Shown in pieces: positions 33,498 through 42,554 of a DNA stretch of 54,955 nucleotides. Position 1 is the first letter of the stretch. Each line of letters opens with the position of its first letter. The DNA lies in contig SHXF01000015.1 in the NCBI GenBank assembly GCA_009693435.1, positions 1 through 54,955 on the forward strand, in the 5' to 3' direction. Below the pieces are notes generated by a model. The model ran no database searches, was not told the DNA's origin, and was given only the letters and a program-made list of their open reading frames with translations. The position numbers and the translations under genes are program-made. This DNA comes from Betaproteobacteria bacterium (GTDB lineage Bacteria > Pseudomonadota > Gammaproteobacteria > Burkholderiales > SG8-39).

Positions 33498-34235
33498 CTG
33501 AAGCGCCACATCTTCGTTGCCGCACTGTCCGTTGCGCTGGCAGCCGCGTTTTCCGCCCCGGTTCTTGCCCAATCCAAGCCGCCGATCAAGCTCGGCCACG
33601 TCGCGATCATGACCGGGCCGGCTTCGTCCTACGGCAAACTCCAGGCAGTGATCGTCAAGATCGCGGTCGAGGACGTCAACGCCAAGGGCGGCGTCAATGG
33701 CAGCCTCATCCAGGTGCAGACCGAAGACAGTCAGCTCGACCCGGGGCAGGCGGTGCTGCTGTTTCGGAAACTCATAGGCGAAGGCGCGTTTGCCGTTGTC
33801 GGTCCCATGTCGGGCACCCAGTGGGAAACCGTGAGCCCGCTCGCCAATCAGCTGAAGATGCTGGCGATGACCGTGAATGCCAGCAAGCCCGGCATCACGG
33901 TTCGTCCCTGGACGCTGCGACTCGGGCCGGCCGACGACACCGCCATCCCCGAAGGGGTTGCGGTGTTCGTGAAGAAATTTCCGAAAGTGAAGCGCGTGGT
34001 TATTGTCGCCGACGTGCGCGAAGCGTCCGGCAAGTCTGGCGCGGAAATCTTCGAGACACTGGCGAAAAAGAACGGCCTGCAGGGCGTCAGTATCGCTATG
34101 TTGCGCGGATTGCCGATTGCTTCGAGGCCGGCCACGACGGAGAGCGAAGGCTTCATGAAGGGTTCTGGTGCCGATCGCGCGGCCGCGCGCCATCGAGGTC
34201 ACCACATCCGATTCATTCAACTCGATGAAGCGTGA
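33498..34235 (+). pseudogene. Truncated branched-chain-type ABC substrate-binding protein
   Basis: About 245 residues of a LivK/Peripla_BP_6 receptor: signal peptide (IFVAALSVALAAAFSAPVLA), IKLGHVAIMTGPASSYGK, EDVNAKGGVNGSLIQVQTED and FAVVGPMSGTQWETVSPLAN. Family members are ~380-400 aa; after roughly residue 210 similarity stops and the frame ends in an unrelated Arg/His-rich tail, so the second lobe is lost. AGGAG at 33485-33489 is 8 nt before an in-frame CTG at 33498, a rare but well-placed start; no ATG fits better. Probably non-functional. Confidence 0.65.
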
Positions 34236-34251
34236 AATCCTTCGCCTTATG

Positions 34252-34328
34252 CGACACTGATACGACACTGATACGACACCGAGACGACGCCGAGACGATA
34301 CTGAGACGACACTGAATCATCACTGAAA
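34252..34328. repeat. 11-bp tandem repeat, seven copies
   Basis: CGACACTGATA at 34252 and 34263, then variants CGACACCGAGA, CGACGCCGAGA, CGATACTGAGA, CGACACTGAAT and a last diverged unit to 34328, between the broken receptor and the deacetylase-like gene. Confidence 0.92.
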
Positions 34329-34392
34329 TGAAAAAACCCGGCAGCACGCCTGATTCCGCCGACAAAATTCATTCCCCTGAGCGACCACCACT

Positions 34393-35265
34393 ATGGCCAA
34401 TCCTCGCGTTCCCTACCGCTTTTCCGACGACGGTCCGGCTCTCAAGCCGCCGCCTGAAGGCCGCATCATCGTCCACCTGGTGGTCAACGTCGAACACTGG
34501 CAGTTCGACGCCGCCATGCCGCGCACCATCATCACCCCGCCCCACGGCAAGGAAACCATTCCCGACGTGCCCAACTTCAGCTGGGCCGACTACGGCATGC
34601 GCGCCGGCCTGCCGCGCATCCTGCGTGCCTTCGCCGAGCGCGGCCTGCCGGCCTCGACCAGCTTCAATGCCGGTGTCATCCAGGCTTATCCCCGCGCCGC
34701 CGAGGCGATGCTGGCGGCGGATTGGGAATTCATCGGCCACGGGGTGCATCAGAAAGCGCTCAATCACGCCGGCGCGGAGCCGGAGGTGATCGCGACGACG
34801 CTGGACATGATAGAGGCCTACACCGGCAAGCGGCCGCGCGGCTGGCTCGGCCCCGGGCTGCGCGAAAGCCATGACACGCCGGACCTGCTGGCGGCGGCGG
34901 GCATCGACTACGTCTGCGACTGGTGCATCGACGACCTGCCGAACTGGATGAGCACGAAGTCGGGACGGCTGCTCGCGCTGCCCTACAACCTGGAACTGAA
35001 CGACTCCATCATCTATGCGATCGAACGGCATTCCTCCGATGAAATGTTGAAGCGCCTGCAGAACACGCTGGCGCTGTTCGTGCGCGAGTCGGAGCGGCGG
35101 CCGAGGGTCATGGCCATCGGCCTGCACCCGCACCTGATAGGCGTGCCGCACCGCTTCGCCAGCCTGGAGACGATGCTCGACCTGCTGATGAAGACGCCGG
35201 GCGTGTGTTTCATGCGTGGCAGCCAGATCGCCGACTGGTATGCCGGGCAGGTTCCGCCAGGATAG
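34393..35265 (+). CDS. Polysaccharide deacetylase-like (NodB-fold) hydrolase
   Basis: A 290-aa protein of the PuuE-like branch of the NodB fold. IIVHLVVNVEHWQFDAAMPR, PASTSFNAGVIQAYPRAAEA and EFIGHGVHQKALNHAGAEPE are visible; the last holds the metal-binding H-x3-H. RPRGWLGPGLRESHDTPDLL and IGLHPHLIGVPHRFASLE follow. Such enzymes cleave N-acyl or cyclic amide bonds as well as sugar N-acetyl groups. Cytosolic (no leader), which argues against a cell-wall role. It lies in the putative acid-degradation operon, where an amide-cleaving role is possible but unproven. Confidence 0.8.
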   Translation: MANPRVPYRFSDDGPALKPPPEGRIIVHLVVNVEHWQFDAAMPRTIITPPHGKETIPDVPNFSWADYGMRAGLPRILRAFAERGLPASTSFNAGVIQAYPRAAEAMLAADWEFIGHGVHQKALNHAGAEPEVIATTLDMIEAYTGKRPRGWLGPGLRESHDTPDLLAAAGIDYVCDWCIDDLPNWMSTKSGRLLALPYNLELNDSIIYAIERHSSDEMLKRLQNTLALFVRESERRPRVMAIGLHPHLIGVPHRFASLETMLDLLMKTPGVCFMRGSQIADWYAGQVPPG

Positions 35266-35348
35266 CGCCGCCGAGAATCCCGCCGGCATCACCCGGCCAT
35301 TCCCCTTTCCGGACAACCCATCAACCGGCAGCACAACCAGGCACGAAG

Positions 35349-36515
35349 ATGATCAAACGGCTCATGCAGGACAAGTACACGGATATCCGCGATGGCGTGC
35401 GATCCGTGGTGCAGCAGTTCGATTCCCGGTACTGGCAGAAGATCGACGAGGCGCGCGCCTTTCCGGAGGCTTTCGTGAATGCACTCACCGCGGGCGGCTG
35501 GCTCGCGGCGCTGATTCCGGAGGAGTACGGCGGTGGCAACCTGAGCCTCACCGAGGCGAGCGTGATCATGGAGGAGATCAACCGCGCTGGCGGCAATTCG
35601 GGTGCCTGCCACGGCCAGATGTATGTGATGGGCTGCGTGCTGCGCCACGGCTCCAAAGCGCAAAAGGACGCGATCCTGCCGAAGATCGTCACCGGCGAAC
35701 TGCGCATGCAGGCGATGGCGGTGACCGAACCCGGGACCGGCAGCGACACTACCCGGCTCAAGACCACCGCGGTGCGCAAGGGCGATCGTTATGTTGTCAA
35801 CGGCCAGAAGGTGTGGATCTCGCGCGTGCAGCACTCCGATTACATGCTGCTGCTCGCGCGCACCACGCCGCTCGCCGAGGTCAAGAAGAAATCCGAGGGG
35901 CTGTCGGTGTTCCTGGTCGACCTGCGCCAGGCGATCGGCCACGGCATCACGCTGCGGCCGATCCGCAACATGGTCAACCACGAGACCAACGAACTGTTCA
36001 TCGACAACCTCGAAGTGCCTGTGGGAAACCGCATCGGCGAGGAGGGTAAGGGGCTGCGCTACATCCTCGACGGGCTCAACGCCGAGCGCATCCTGATTGC
36101 CGCGGAGTGCATAGGCGACGGCTACTGGTTCGTCGAAAAGGCCGCCCAGTACGCCAATGACCGCGTCGTCTTCGACCGGCCGATAGGCAGGAACCAGGGC
36201 GTGCAGTTTCCGATCGCGCGCGCCTACTGCAACGTCGAGGCGGCGAACCTGATGCGCTATCGCGCGGCCGAGGTATTCGAAGCAGGCGGCAACTGCGGCG
36301 CCGAGGCCAATATGGCCAAGCTGCTGGCGGCCGACGCCTCCTGGGAGGCGGGCAATGTCTGCCTGCAGACCCACGGCGGATTCGGCTTCGCCGCCGAATA
36401 CGACATCGAGCGCAAATTCCGCGAGACGCGGCTCTACCAGGTGGCGCCGATCTCCACCAACATGATCCTGTCCTATGTCGGCGAGCATGTGCTGGGGATG
36501 CCGCGGTCGTACTGA
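35349..36515 (+). CDS. Acyl-CoA dehydrogenase
   Basis: A 388-aa FAD enzyme. AMAVTEPGTGSDTTRLKTTA and RYVVNGQKVWISRVQHSDYM form the FAD/substrate segment. LDGLNAERILIAAEC holds the candidate catalytic Glu. CLQTHGGFGFAAEYDIERKF is the conserved C-terminal stretch. The ATG at 35349 gives full family length; the frame is open further upstream without similarity. It closes the putative 24812-36515 operon and would desaturate the CoA ester made by the ligases. Confidence 0.9.
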   Translation: MIKRLMQDKYTDIRDGVRSVVQQFDSRYWQKIDEARAFPEAFVNALTAGGWLAALIPEEYGGGNLSLTEASVIMEEINRAGGNSGACHGQMYVMGCVLRHGSKAQKDAILPKIVTGELRMQAMAVTEPGTGSDTTRLKTTAVRKGDRYVVNGQKVWISRVQHSDYMLLLARTTPLAEVKKKSEGLSVFLVDLRQAIGHGITLRPIRNMVNHETNELFIDNLEVPVGNRIGEEGKGLRYILDGLNAERILIAAECIGDGYWFVEKAAQYANDRVVFDRPIGRNQGVQFPIARAYCNVEAANLMRYRAAEVFEAGGNCGAEANMAKLLAADASWEAGNVCLQTHGGFGFAAEYDIERKFRETRLYQVAPISTNMILSYVGEHVLGMPRSY

Positions 36516-36601
36516 CCAGCAACCGCCATACTGTCCCCTGGTTGGCAAGCGGATACTGGTTCCGCGATAAGAATGTTCGACCACGACTGGGTGCAGGAGA
36601 C

Positions 36602-38283
36602 ATGAAGGAAGCCGCAGCCCGCATCAAGATAAACAAGCTGCTCGAAGCGGCTGGCTGGCATTTCTTTCCGGACGATAAAGGGCCCGCGAATATTCGTCTC
36701 GAACCCAGCGTCACGATCAAGTCGACTGACCTAGACGCGCTCGGCGACAACTTCGAGAAAACCACAAAAGGGTTCATCGACTTTCTCTTGCTCGATGCCA
36801 GGGGTTTCCCGCTTCTCGTCTTCGAAGCCAAAGCCGAGGACAAGAATCCGCTGGTCGGCAAAGAACAGGCCCGCAAGTACGCCAAGTCCCAGAACTGCCG
36901 GTTCGTCATCCTCTCCAACGGCAATCTGCACTACTTCTGGGACCTCGAACGCGGCAATCCGTACGTCATCACTTCGTTTCCGACACCGGACTCGGTCACC
37001 GGCTACCAGAAGGTCACGCCCAATCCGCAGCGCCTGATCGAAGACCAGGTGGGCGAGGACTACATCGTTTGCACCCAGCGCCCGAACTATCAATCGGAGG
37101 CCGGATGGCGCAACGAAGCGGAGCGTCCCGGATACATCCAGGCCAACAAGCTGCGCTTTCTGCGGCCCTATCAACTCAAGGCCATTCACAGCCTTCAGGC
37201 CGCCGTAGGCGAAGGCCATGACCGCTTCCTGTTCGAGATGGCCACAGGCACCCGCAAAACCCTGACCGCCGCCGCCGTCATCAAGCTTTTTCTGCGTTCC
37301 GGCAACGTGCGGCGCGTGTTGTTTCTGGTGGATCGGGCAATTTCATCCCCGCCTACAAGACCAGTAAGGCGCGCATCTGCGTCACGGTGGGCATGATGAC
37401 CACCGGCTACGACTGCACCGACATTCTCAACATCGGTCTCTTTCGCCCGATTTTTTCGCCCACCGACTTCATCCAGATCAAGGGACGTGGTACGCGCAAG
37501 CACAATTTTCTCGAGCTGCTCTTCGACGACAGCCGCAAGGAGGGCGTGCAGCACCCGTCAAAATCGGCCTTCAAGCTCTTCGATTTCTTCGCCAACTGCG
37601 AATACTTCGAGGAAGAGTTCAACTACGACGAAGTACTGAAGCTTCCCGCGCCCAAAGGCAAAGGCGGCGACGGAGGGGGAGACCCGGTGGTCGTGGGCGG
37701 AACCTATGAGCACCTCGGCGCCGATATCCTCGCGTCGATGCGCATCGAGGAGATCACTGCCGAGGGCATGAAGATCGACCGCATGTTCTTCGAGAAATTC
37801 GAAGACGTGATCCGCGCCAATGACACCGTCGCTTCCGCCGTCGAATCCGGGCAGTGGGACCGCGTCATCGACTACGTGAACCGCGAGGTCTTCGACAAGC
37901 CCGAGGACTACTACACCCTCGACAAGCTGCGCAAAGCCGCCGCCGTGGACCGCCGCCTGACGCTGCGCGAGATTCTGGAGAAGGTCTTCGGCCTCATTCC
38001 GCGCTTCAAATCGAAGGATGAGCTGCTGGAAGAGGAGTTCTCCAAATTCGTCGCCGATTTCAAGCCCGAGGAGGCCGCTGCGATCCCGGCCATCAAGACC
38101 TTTTTCAAGGCCTATGTCACCAGCGACCTGGTGCGCCATATCATCGACAGCAAGGACTTCACTGTGCTCGCGACCCATCCGATGTTTTCCGCACGCGATT
38201 TCAAGGCAGTGCCGGCGAAGTACCGCGCCCTTGTCCCGGAGTACGTCAAGGACTACGTCTCCTTGAATCAGTTCGTGGCCTGA
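36602..38283 (+). pseudogene. Type I restriction endonuclease R subunit, internally deleted
   Basis: From ATG 36602 the N-terminal nuclease domain is intact: GFIDFLLLDARGFPLLVFEA with the downstream Lys of PD-ExK, then the Walker A region FEMATGTRKTLTAAAV. Right after VRRVLFLVDR the frame breaks (near 37337). In the +1 register it resumes at NFIPAYKTSKARICVTVGMM, TTGYDC and FSPTDFIQIKGRGTRKHNFL (helicase motif VI) and the C-terminal EcoEI-R-like domain to 38283. Roughly 350 residues with helicase motifs II-V are missing. Such R subunits need M and S partners; only a broken M lies nearby. Non-functional. Confidence 0.85.
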
Positions 38284-38381
38284 ACGCGGGGACTCTCCAC
38301 TGCGCAGTGATAGACTCCCAGCCAATGTTGTAATGAGGAATGAACATGGTCAGAGCGGTGTGCTCCGTTTAGCAGGCGGCT

Positions 38382-38666
38382 ATGGACTGCGCAGCCATTC
38401 ACTTTTCCCGCCACGCTTTCGAACGGATGTTCCAGCGCGGGATCGATCCGGATGCAATGTCACAACTGCTCGCGACTGGCGAAGTCATTGCCGAATACCC
38501 CGATGACCAGCCTTTTCCGAGTACCCTGCTTTTGGGGTTCCACGCAGCCCTGCCGGTCCATGCAGTCGTTGCGCGTGATTCAGTTACGAGACACTGCCAC
38601 CTGGTTACGGTATATCGACCTGATCCCGCGATTTGGGATGAAACATTCAAGAAGCGGAGAGCGTAA
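38382..38666 (+). CDS. DUF4258 protein, probable toxin of a toxin-antitoxin pair
   Basis: A 94-aa protein matching DUF4258: IHFSRHAFERMFQRGIDPDA near the N-terminus, GEVIAEYPDDQPFPSTLLLG in the middle and RHCHLVTVYRPDPAIWDETF at the end. The conserved His and Arg residues resemble RelE/BrnT-like ribonucleases. Its stop overlaps the start of a YgiT-type zinc-finger gene, the usual partner in this group. Toxicity is inferred from that pairing. Confidence 0.75.
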   Translation: MDCAAIHFSRHAFERMFQRGIDPDAMSQLLATGEVIAEYPDDQPFPSTLLLGFHAALPVHAVVARDSVTRHCHLVTVYRPDPAIWDETFKKRRA

Positions 38667-38890
38667 TGAAATGCGGCATCTGCAAAACCGGCCATACCCA
38701 CCCCGGCGTTACCACCGTTACCTTGCAACGCGACAACACCGTGGTGGTCATTCGAGACGTTCCGGCTGAGATTTGTGAAGACTGCGGCGAGTATTACCTC
38801 AGCGATGCGATCGCGCGCCGCGTGTATGCGGATGCCGAAAAAACCGCCGCTCGCCATGTGGAAGTGGAAATCCAGCGGTTTGCCGCGTGA
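38666..38890 (+). CDS. YgiT-type zinc-finger protein, probable antitoxin
   Basis: A 74-aa protein with two CxxC knuckles: MKCGICKTGHTH at the N-terminus and EICEDCGEYYLSD in the middle, the zinc-binding arrangement of MqsA/YgiT N-terminal domains. It is too short to carry the usual C-terminal HTH, so it would neutralise but not repress unless a partner binds DNA. Directly downstream of and overlapping the DUF4258 gene. Confidence 0.78.
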   Translation: MKCGICKTGHTHPGVTTVTLQRDNTVVVIRDVPAEICEDCGEYYLSDAIARRVYADAEKTAARHVEVEIQRFAA

Positions 38891-38921
38891 TGCCGTCCAG
38901 CGGGCGCGAATCCTGAAATTG

Positions 38922-38964
38922 TGGCGAATTCGCCATAATTAAACCCCTCGAATTCGAGGGGTTT
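38922..38964. terminator. Two adjacent palindromes, likely terminator
   Basis: TGGCGAATTCGCCA (38922-38935) is a 14-bp palindrome. It is followed at 38941-38964 by a 24-bp perfect palindrome with arms AAACCCCTCG and CGAGGGGTTT. The second has a short T run and lies 50 bp after the antitoxin stop, matching a bidirectional terminator. It separates the toxin-antitoxin pair from the hsdM remnant. Confidence 0.65.
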
Positions 38965-39117
38965 GGAAATGTTCAGCCCTATTGTGCAATCGAAATTCCG
39001 TTGAATTGATTGGCATCGGAGATCAAATCCACAACCCGGGTTTTATAGGTCTCGAATTCGATACCTTTAGAAAGCAGGCCGGTTTGAACGGGTTTTCAAC
39101 GTCAAACGGCTGAAATA

Positions 39118-39480
39118 ATGCTCGATACCGACACCAAACGCCGCATCGATACCGCCCGAGACATCCTCGTCGGCAAGGTGCCTGACCCCAAGTCGCAGGT
39201 CGAGCAGATCACCATCGCGTTGATCTACAAGTTCATGGACGACATGGACGCCGAGTCCGTGGAACTCGGTGGCATGCGCAAGTTTTTCACCGGGGACTAC
39301 GCCCGCTACGGGTGGGCCAAGCCATGGCGTCATCGCCCTGTGGTCACAAGATGCTCGGCCTCTACGGTGAAGGCATCTCGAAAATGCCGGAGAATCCGGG
39401 CATCCCCGCGCTGTTTCGCGACATCTTCAAAAACGCCTAACTGCCTTGCCGTAACCCCGAGACGCTTAAGGCTCGCGGCC
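39118..39480 (+). pseudogene. Type I modification methylase (HsdM) N-terminal remnant
   Basis: The frame from ATG 39118 reads MLDTDTKRRIDTARDILVGK, VPDPKSQVEQITIALIYKFM and FFTGDYARYGWAKP, the standard N-terminus of an N-6 adenine methylase subunit. It breaks near 39325. In another register HKMLGLYGEGISKMPENPGI, PALFRDIFKNA continue the family sequence until a TAA near 39440, followed by NPETLKA. The catalytic NPPY domain is gone. Together with the broken hsdR it marks a dead type I restriction-modification locus. Confidence 0.78.
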
Positions 39481-39603
39481 GACGGCGGCGTGGTTAGCTG
39501 CTGCTGGCGATCCAGCGGGCGGTGGACGAAGACCGGCGCCAGGCCGGGCGTACGGATCGGGAATTCGATGTGTTTCGTACAATAGCCGGTCGAGGAGCAT
39601 TCC

Positions 39604-40041
39604 ATGGCGCAGTACATTCCCAGCCCCAGAGACTGGGTGCGAGAGCAGGTCGAGCTCTACGAAAGTAGCGGCGGCACCAAAGGCATCACGCTTGGCGATA
39701 CCGGGCTGCCGGTGGTCATCGTCACCAATACCGGCAACAAAACGGGGGCGGTCCGCAAGACCCCTCTGATGCGCGTGGCGGACGGCGCCAACTATGTCCT
39801 CGTAGGCTCGCAGGGCGGGTTACCCAAGCACCCGGTGTGGGTGTACAACCTGCGCGCCAACCCTTCGGTCGAGATTCGCGACCGGACCGTGGTGCAGGCG
39901 ATGAAGACACGTGAAGTCACGGACCCGTCCGAGCGCGCGCGGCTCTGGAGTCTCGCGGTGGCGGCGTACCCTCCCTACGAGGCATACCAGGCGAAGACCA
40001 CCCGGCAGATCCCGGTTTTCGTGGCGGAACCGGCGAGTTAG
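39604..40041 (+). CDS. Deazaflavin (F420)-dependent nitroreductase-like protein, Ddn family
   Basis: A 145-aa split-barrel protein. VVIVTNTGNKTGAVRKTPLM, YVLVGSQGGLPKHPVWVYNL and NPSVEIRDRTVVQAMKTREV are the hallmarks of the DUF385/Ddn F420H2-dependent quinone reductase family. It is cytosolic and short, as is typical. Most described members are actinobacterial, and F420 is uncommon in Burkholderiales, so cofactor use is open. ATG 39604 follows GAGGAGC. It stands between the methylase remnant and fic, probably in an acquired stretch. Confidence 0.85.
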   Translation: MAQYIPSPRDWVREQVELYESSGGTKGITLGDTGLPVVIVTNTGNKTGAVRKTPLMRVADGANYVLVGSQGGLPKHPVWVYNLRANPSVEIRDRTVVQAMKTREVTDPSERARLWSLAVAAYPPYEAYQAKTTRQIPVFVAEPAS

Positions 40042-40177
40042 TTCTTGCTCCGGCCAGGCCGTTTTCGCTTCTGCGATTCGCAGGCCAGCAACAGAGCTTG
40101 AGGCGACGTGTTGTAAAAAGACCATTTTTGGGACACGTTCGCTTGACGTGTCGTCGCCGGTGACATAGGCTAGCAAC

Positions 40178-41326
40178 ATGGTGCAAAAAGCGACTTTCGA
40201 CGACATGAGCGCTGTCGCTGGTTGGCGACCGGGCCAACCCTACAACAATCTACCTCATCTCCCTCCCACTACGGAATTGGAGATAAAAACGGTGTTGAAA
40301 CAATGTATTGCAGCACGAGCGGCGCTCGCCGAACTGAAGCAGGCGGCAGAGTTGATCCCGAATCCTGCGATGCTGCTCAACACCCTCCCCCTTCTGGAAG
40401 CCCGGGCGAGTTCGGAGATCGAGAACATCGTTACCACGGCCGACAAGCTGTTCCGGCACCTGCGCGGCGACGCTGGTGCCGACCCCGCGACCAGGGAGGC
40501 GCTGCGCTACCGCAGCGCCCTGTTTGAAGGCGTCCAGGCGCTCAAAAGCCGGCCCTTGACGACACGGATCGCGGAGTCGGTCTGCACACAGATCAAAGGT
40601 GTCGAGATGAACGTGCGCAAGGTGCCGGGTACCGCGCTTGTGAACGACGCTACCGGGGAAGTGGTCTATACGCCGCCGGAGGGCGAAGCGCGCATCCGCG
40701 ACCTGCTCGCCAACTGGGAGCGCTTTCTGCACGAGGAAGAAACGATCGACCCGCTGGTGCGGATGGCGGCTGCGCACTACCAGTTCGAGGCGATTCATCC
40801 TTTCACGGACGGCAACGGGCGAACGGGGCGCGTGCTGAACAGCCTTTTCCTGGTCGAGCAGGGGCTGCTGCCGCTCCCGATCCTGTACCTCAGTCGCTAC
40901 ATCATCGCGAACAAGGCGGACTACTACCGCCTGCTGCTCGCTGTAACCCGCGACGGCGCCTGGGAGCCGTGGCTGCTCTACATGCTGCGCGCCGTAGAAG
41001 ATACGGCGGCGTGGACGACGACGAAGATCGGCGCAGTCCGCGCGCTCGCTAGCGGCACCACCGAATACGTGCGGCGCAGTCTTCCGAAGATCTACAGTCG
41101 CGAACTTGTGGACATTATCTTCGAGCAACCGTACTGCAGGATCGCAAATCTCGTCGAGGCGGGGATTGCCGGGCGGCAGGCGGCGTCCCGCCATCTGAAG
41201 GCGCTGGTATCCATCGGCGTGCTGCACGAACAAACCTTCGGCAAGGAAAAACTATTCGTGCATCCGAAGCTGATGACCCTGCTCACGCACGACGGCAACG
41301 CGTTCGAGCCCTATCAAGCAGCGTAA
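40178..41326 (+). CDS. Fic-domain protein (AMP transferase) with C-terminal winged helix
   Basis: A 382-aa protein. The Fic core has [12 protein letters not shown] (residues 207-218) with all catalytic residues. The N-terminal helix SSEIEN (78-83) is the [S/T]xxxE[G/N] inhibitory motif, so it is a self-inhibited class II Fic protein that would AMPylate a target when released. The C-terminal ~80 residues ([20 protein letters not shown]) read as a winged helix. Target unknown; the neighbourhood of restriction and toxin-antitoxin remnants suggests a defence or addiction role. Confidence 0.88.
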   Translation: MVQKATFDDMSAVAGWRPGQPYNNLPHLPPTTELEIKTVLKQCIAARAALAELKQAAELIPNPAMLLNTLPLLEARASSEIENIVTTADKLFRHLRGDAGADPATREALRYRSALFEGVQALKSRPLTTRIAESVCTQIKGVEMNVRKVPGTALVNDATGEVVYTPPEGEARIRDLLANWERFLHEEETIDPLVRMAAAHYQFEAIHPFTDGNGRTGRVLNSLFLVEQGLLPLPILYLSRYIIANKADYYRLLLAVTRDGAWEPWLLYMLRAVEDTAAWTTTKIGAVRALASGTTEYVRRSLPKIYSRELVDIIFEQPYCRIANLVEAGIAGRQAASRHLKALVSIGVLHEQTFGKEKLFVHPKLMTLLTHDGNAFEPYQAA

Positions 41327-41571
41327 GCGGGTGCATTCCCGGTGGTGTTCCATCGTAGCGCCGATGAATGGGGCGGGTGTTTTCGCGGCTCTGGAGGCCG
41401 GCGCGGGCTGCTCAACCGTCTGATTGCCGACGACTACCGCGCTGCAGATTTCATCACGCTTACGCTGGACCGCAAGATGGGTGATCTTCCGCAGGTGCGC
41501 CGCCTGTAGAGCGACGAATTGAAACAAGCAGCGACCGCGCGTATGCCATGCCTGGCGCATAAAAGCGACGC

Positions 41572-42528
41572 TTACTGCGCCTCCACATTCGCATACCGGG
41601 CAACGTCTGCCCAGCGCCTGATCTCGTCGGCGATGTAGCGCGCGAACTGCTCGGGCGCGGACCCGACCGGGAGGTAGCCGTAGCGGGTGAACAGCGCGAC
41701 CGTGTCGGGCTTTTTGACGAAGGCCGCGACTTCCTCGGCGACTTTCGCCTGGATGTCGCGCGGCATGCCGGCCGGACCCAGGATGCCGAACCAGAAGCTT
41801 ACGTCGTAGCCGGGCGTGCCGGCCTCCGCCACGGTGGGCGTGTTCGGCCAGGCCGGGGCGCGCACCGCCGAAGTCACGGCCAGCGCCTTCACCTTTCCGG
41901 ATGCGATGTGCGGCGTGACCGTAAACAGCGAGTCGAACCCGAGATGCACTTCGCCGTTGCCCAGCGCAATCATGCTGGGCGCGGCTGAATAGGCGATGCG
42001 CACGAGATTGATGCCGGTGATGTTGCGGAACAACTCCACTGCCAGGGTCTGTCCGCCTGCGATGCTGGCGTAGTTGAGCTGGCCGGGCCGTGCTTTCGCG
42101 TAGGCGATGAATTCCGCGAGAGTGTTCACCGGCAGCGAGCTGGGGACTGCGATCGCGTAGGGCGCGGCGAGGATCTGCGAGATCGGCGCAAGATCGCGCT
42201 CGGTATCGACGTCCGGATTCTTGATCAGCACCTTGAAAACCGTGAGCGAGGGCACGCCGAACAGCAGCGTGTAGCCATCGGGTTTCGAGCGCGCCACGGC
42301 CTGGCTGCCGATCAAGCCGGCGGCGCCCGGGCGGTTCTCGATCAGCACCGGCTGCTTCCAGTTGTCCGCAGCCTGCTTGGCGAACAGGCGCGCGATGGCG
42401 TCGGCGGGTCCCGCTGCTGCCAGCGGGACGATGATACGTACCGGACGGGTAGGGAATTCGTCCGCGCCGGCGGCGCAGGACATCGCCAGTCCCGCGGCAA
42501 GCGCGGCTGCGCGCAGGAATCGCTGCAT
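41572..42528 (-). CDS. Bug/TctC-family solute-binding protein
   Basis: A 318-aa periplasmic receptor. ATG 42528 follows AAGGAGAC and gives a signal peptide (FLRAAALAAGLAMSCAAGAD); an ATG at 42552 adds eight residues. Blocks: VRIIVPLAAAGPADAIARLF, VLIENRPGAAGLIGSQAVAR and KPDGYTLLFG. It is the last gene of the Rieske oxygenase operon, 26 bp after the beta subunit, so its ligand is probably the oxygenase's aromatic acid or a precursor. Confidence 0.9.
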   Translation of the reverse strand: MQRFLRAAALAAGLAMSCAAGADEFPTRPVRIIVPLAAAGPADAIARLFAKQAADNWKQPVLIENRPGAAGLIGSQAVARSKPDGYTLLFGVPSLTVFKVLIKNPDVDTERDLAPISQILAAPYAIAVPSSLPVNTLAEFIAYAKARPGQLNYASIAGGQTLAVELFRNITGINLVRIAYSAAPSMIALGNGEVHLGFDSLFTVTPHIASGKVKALAVTSAVRAPAWPNTPTVAEAGTPGYDVSFWFGILGPAGMPRDIQAKVAEEVAAFVKKPDTVALFTRYGYLPVGSAPEQFARYIADEIRRWADVARYANVEAQ

Positions 42529-42554
42529 CGACGTCTCCTTGGGTTTTTTCATGG

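Noticed and set aside
41327..41571. Possible gene remnant between fic and the Bug gene
   Set aside because: A short frame (ADDYRAADFITLTLDRKM) has no family I can support.
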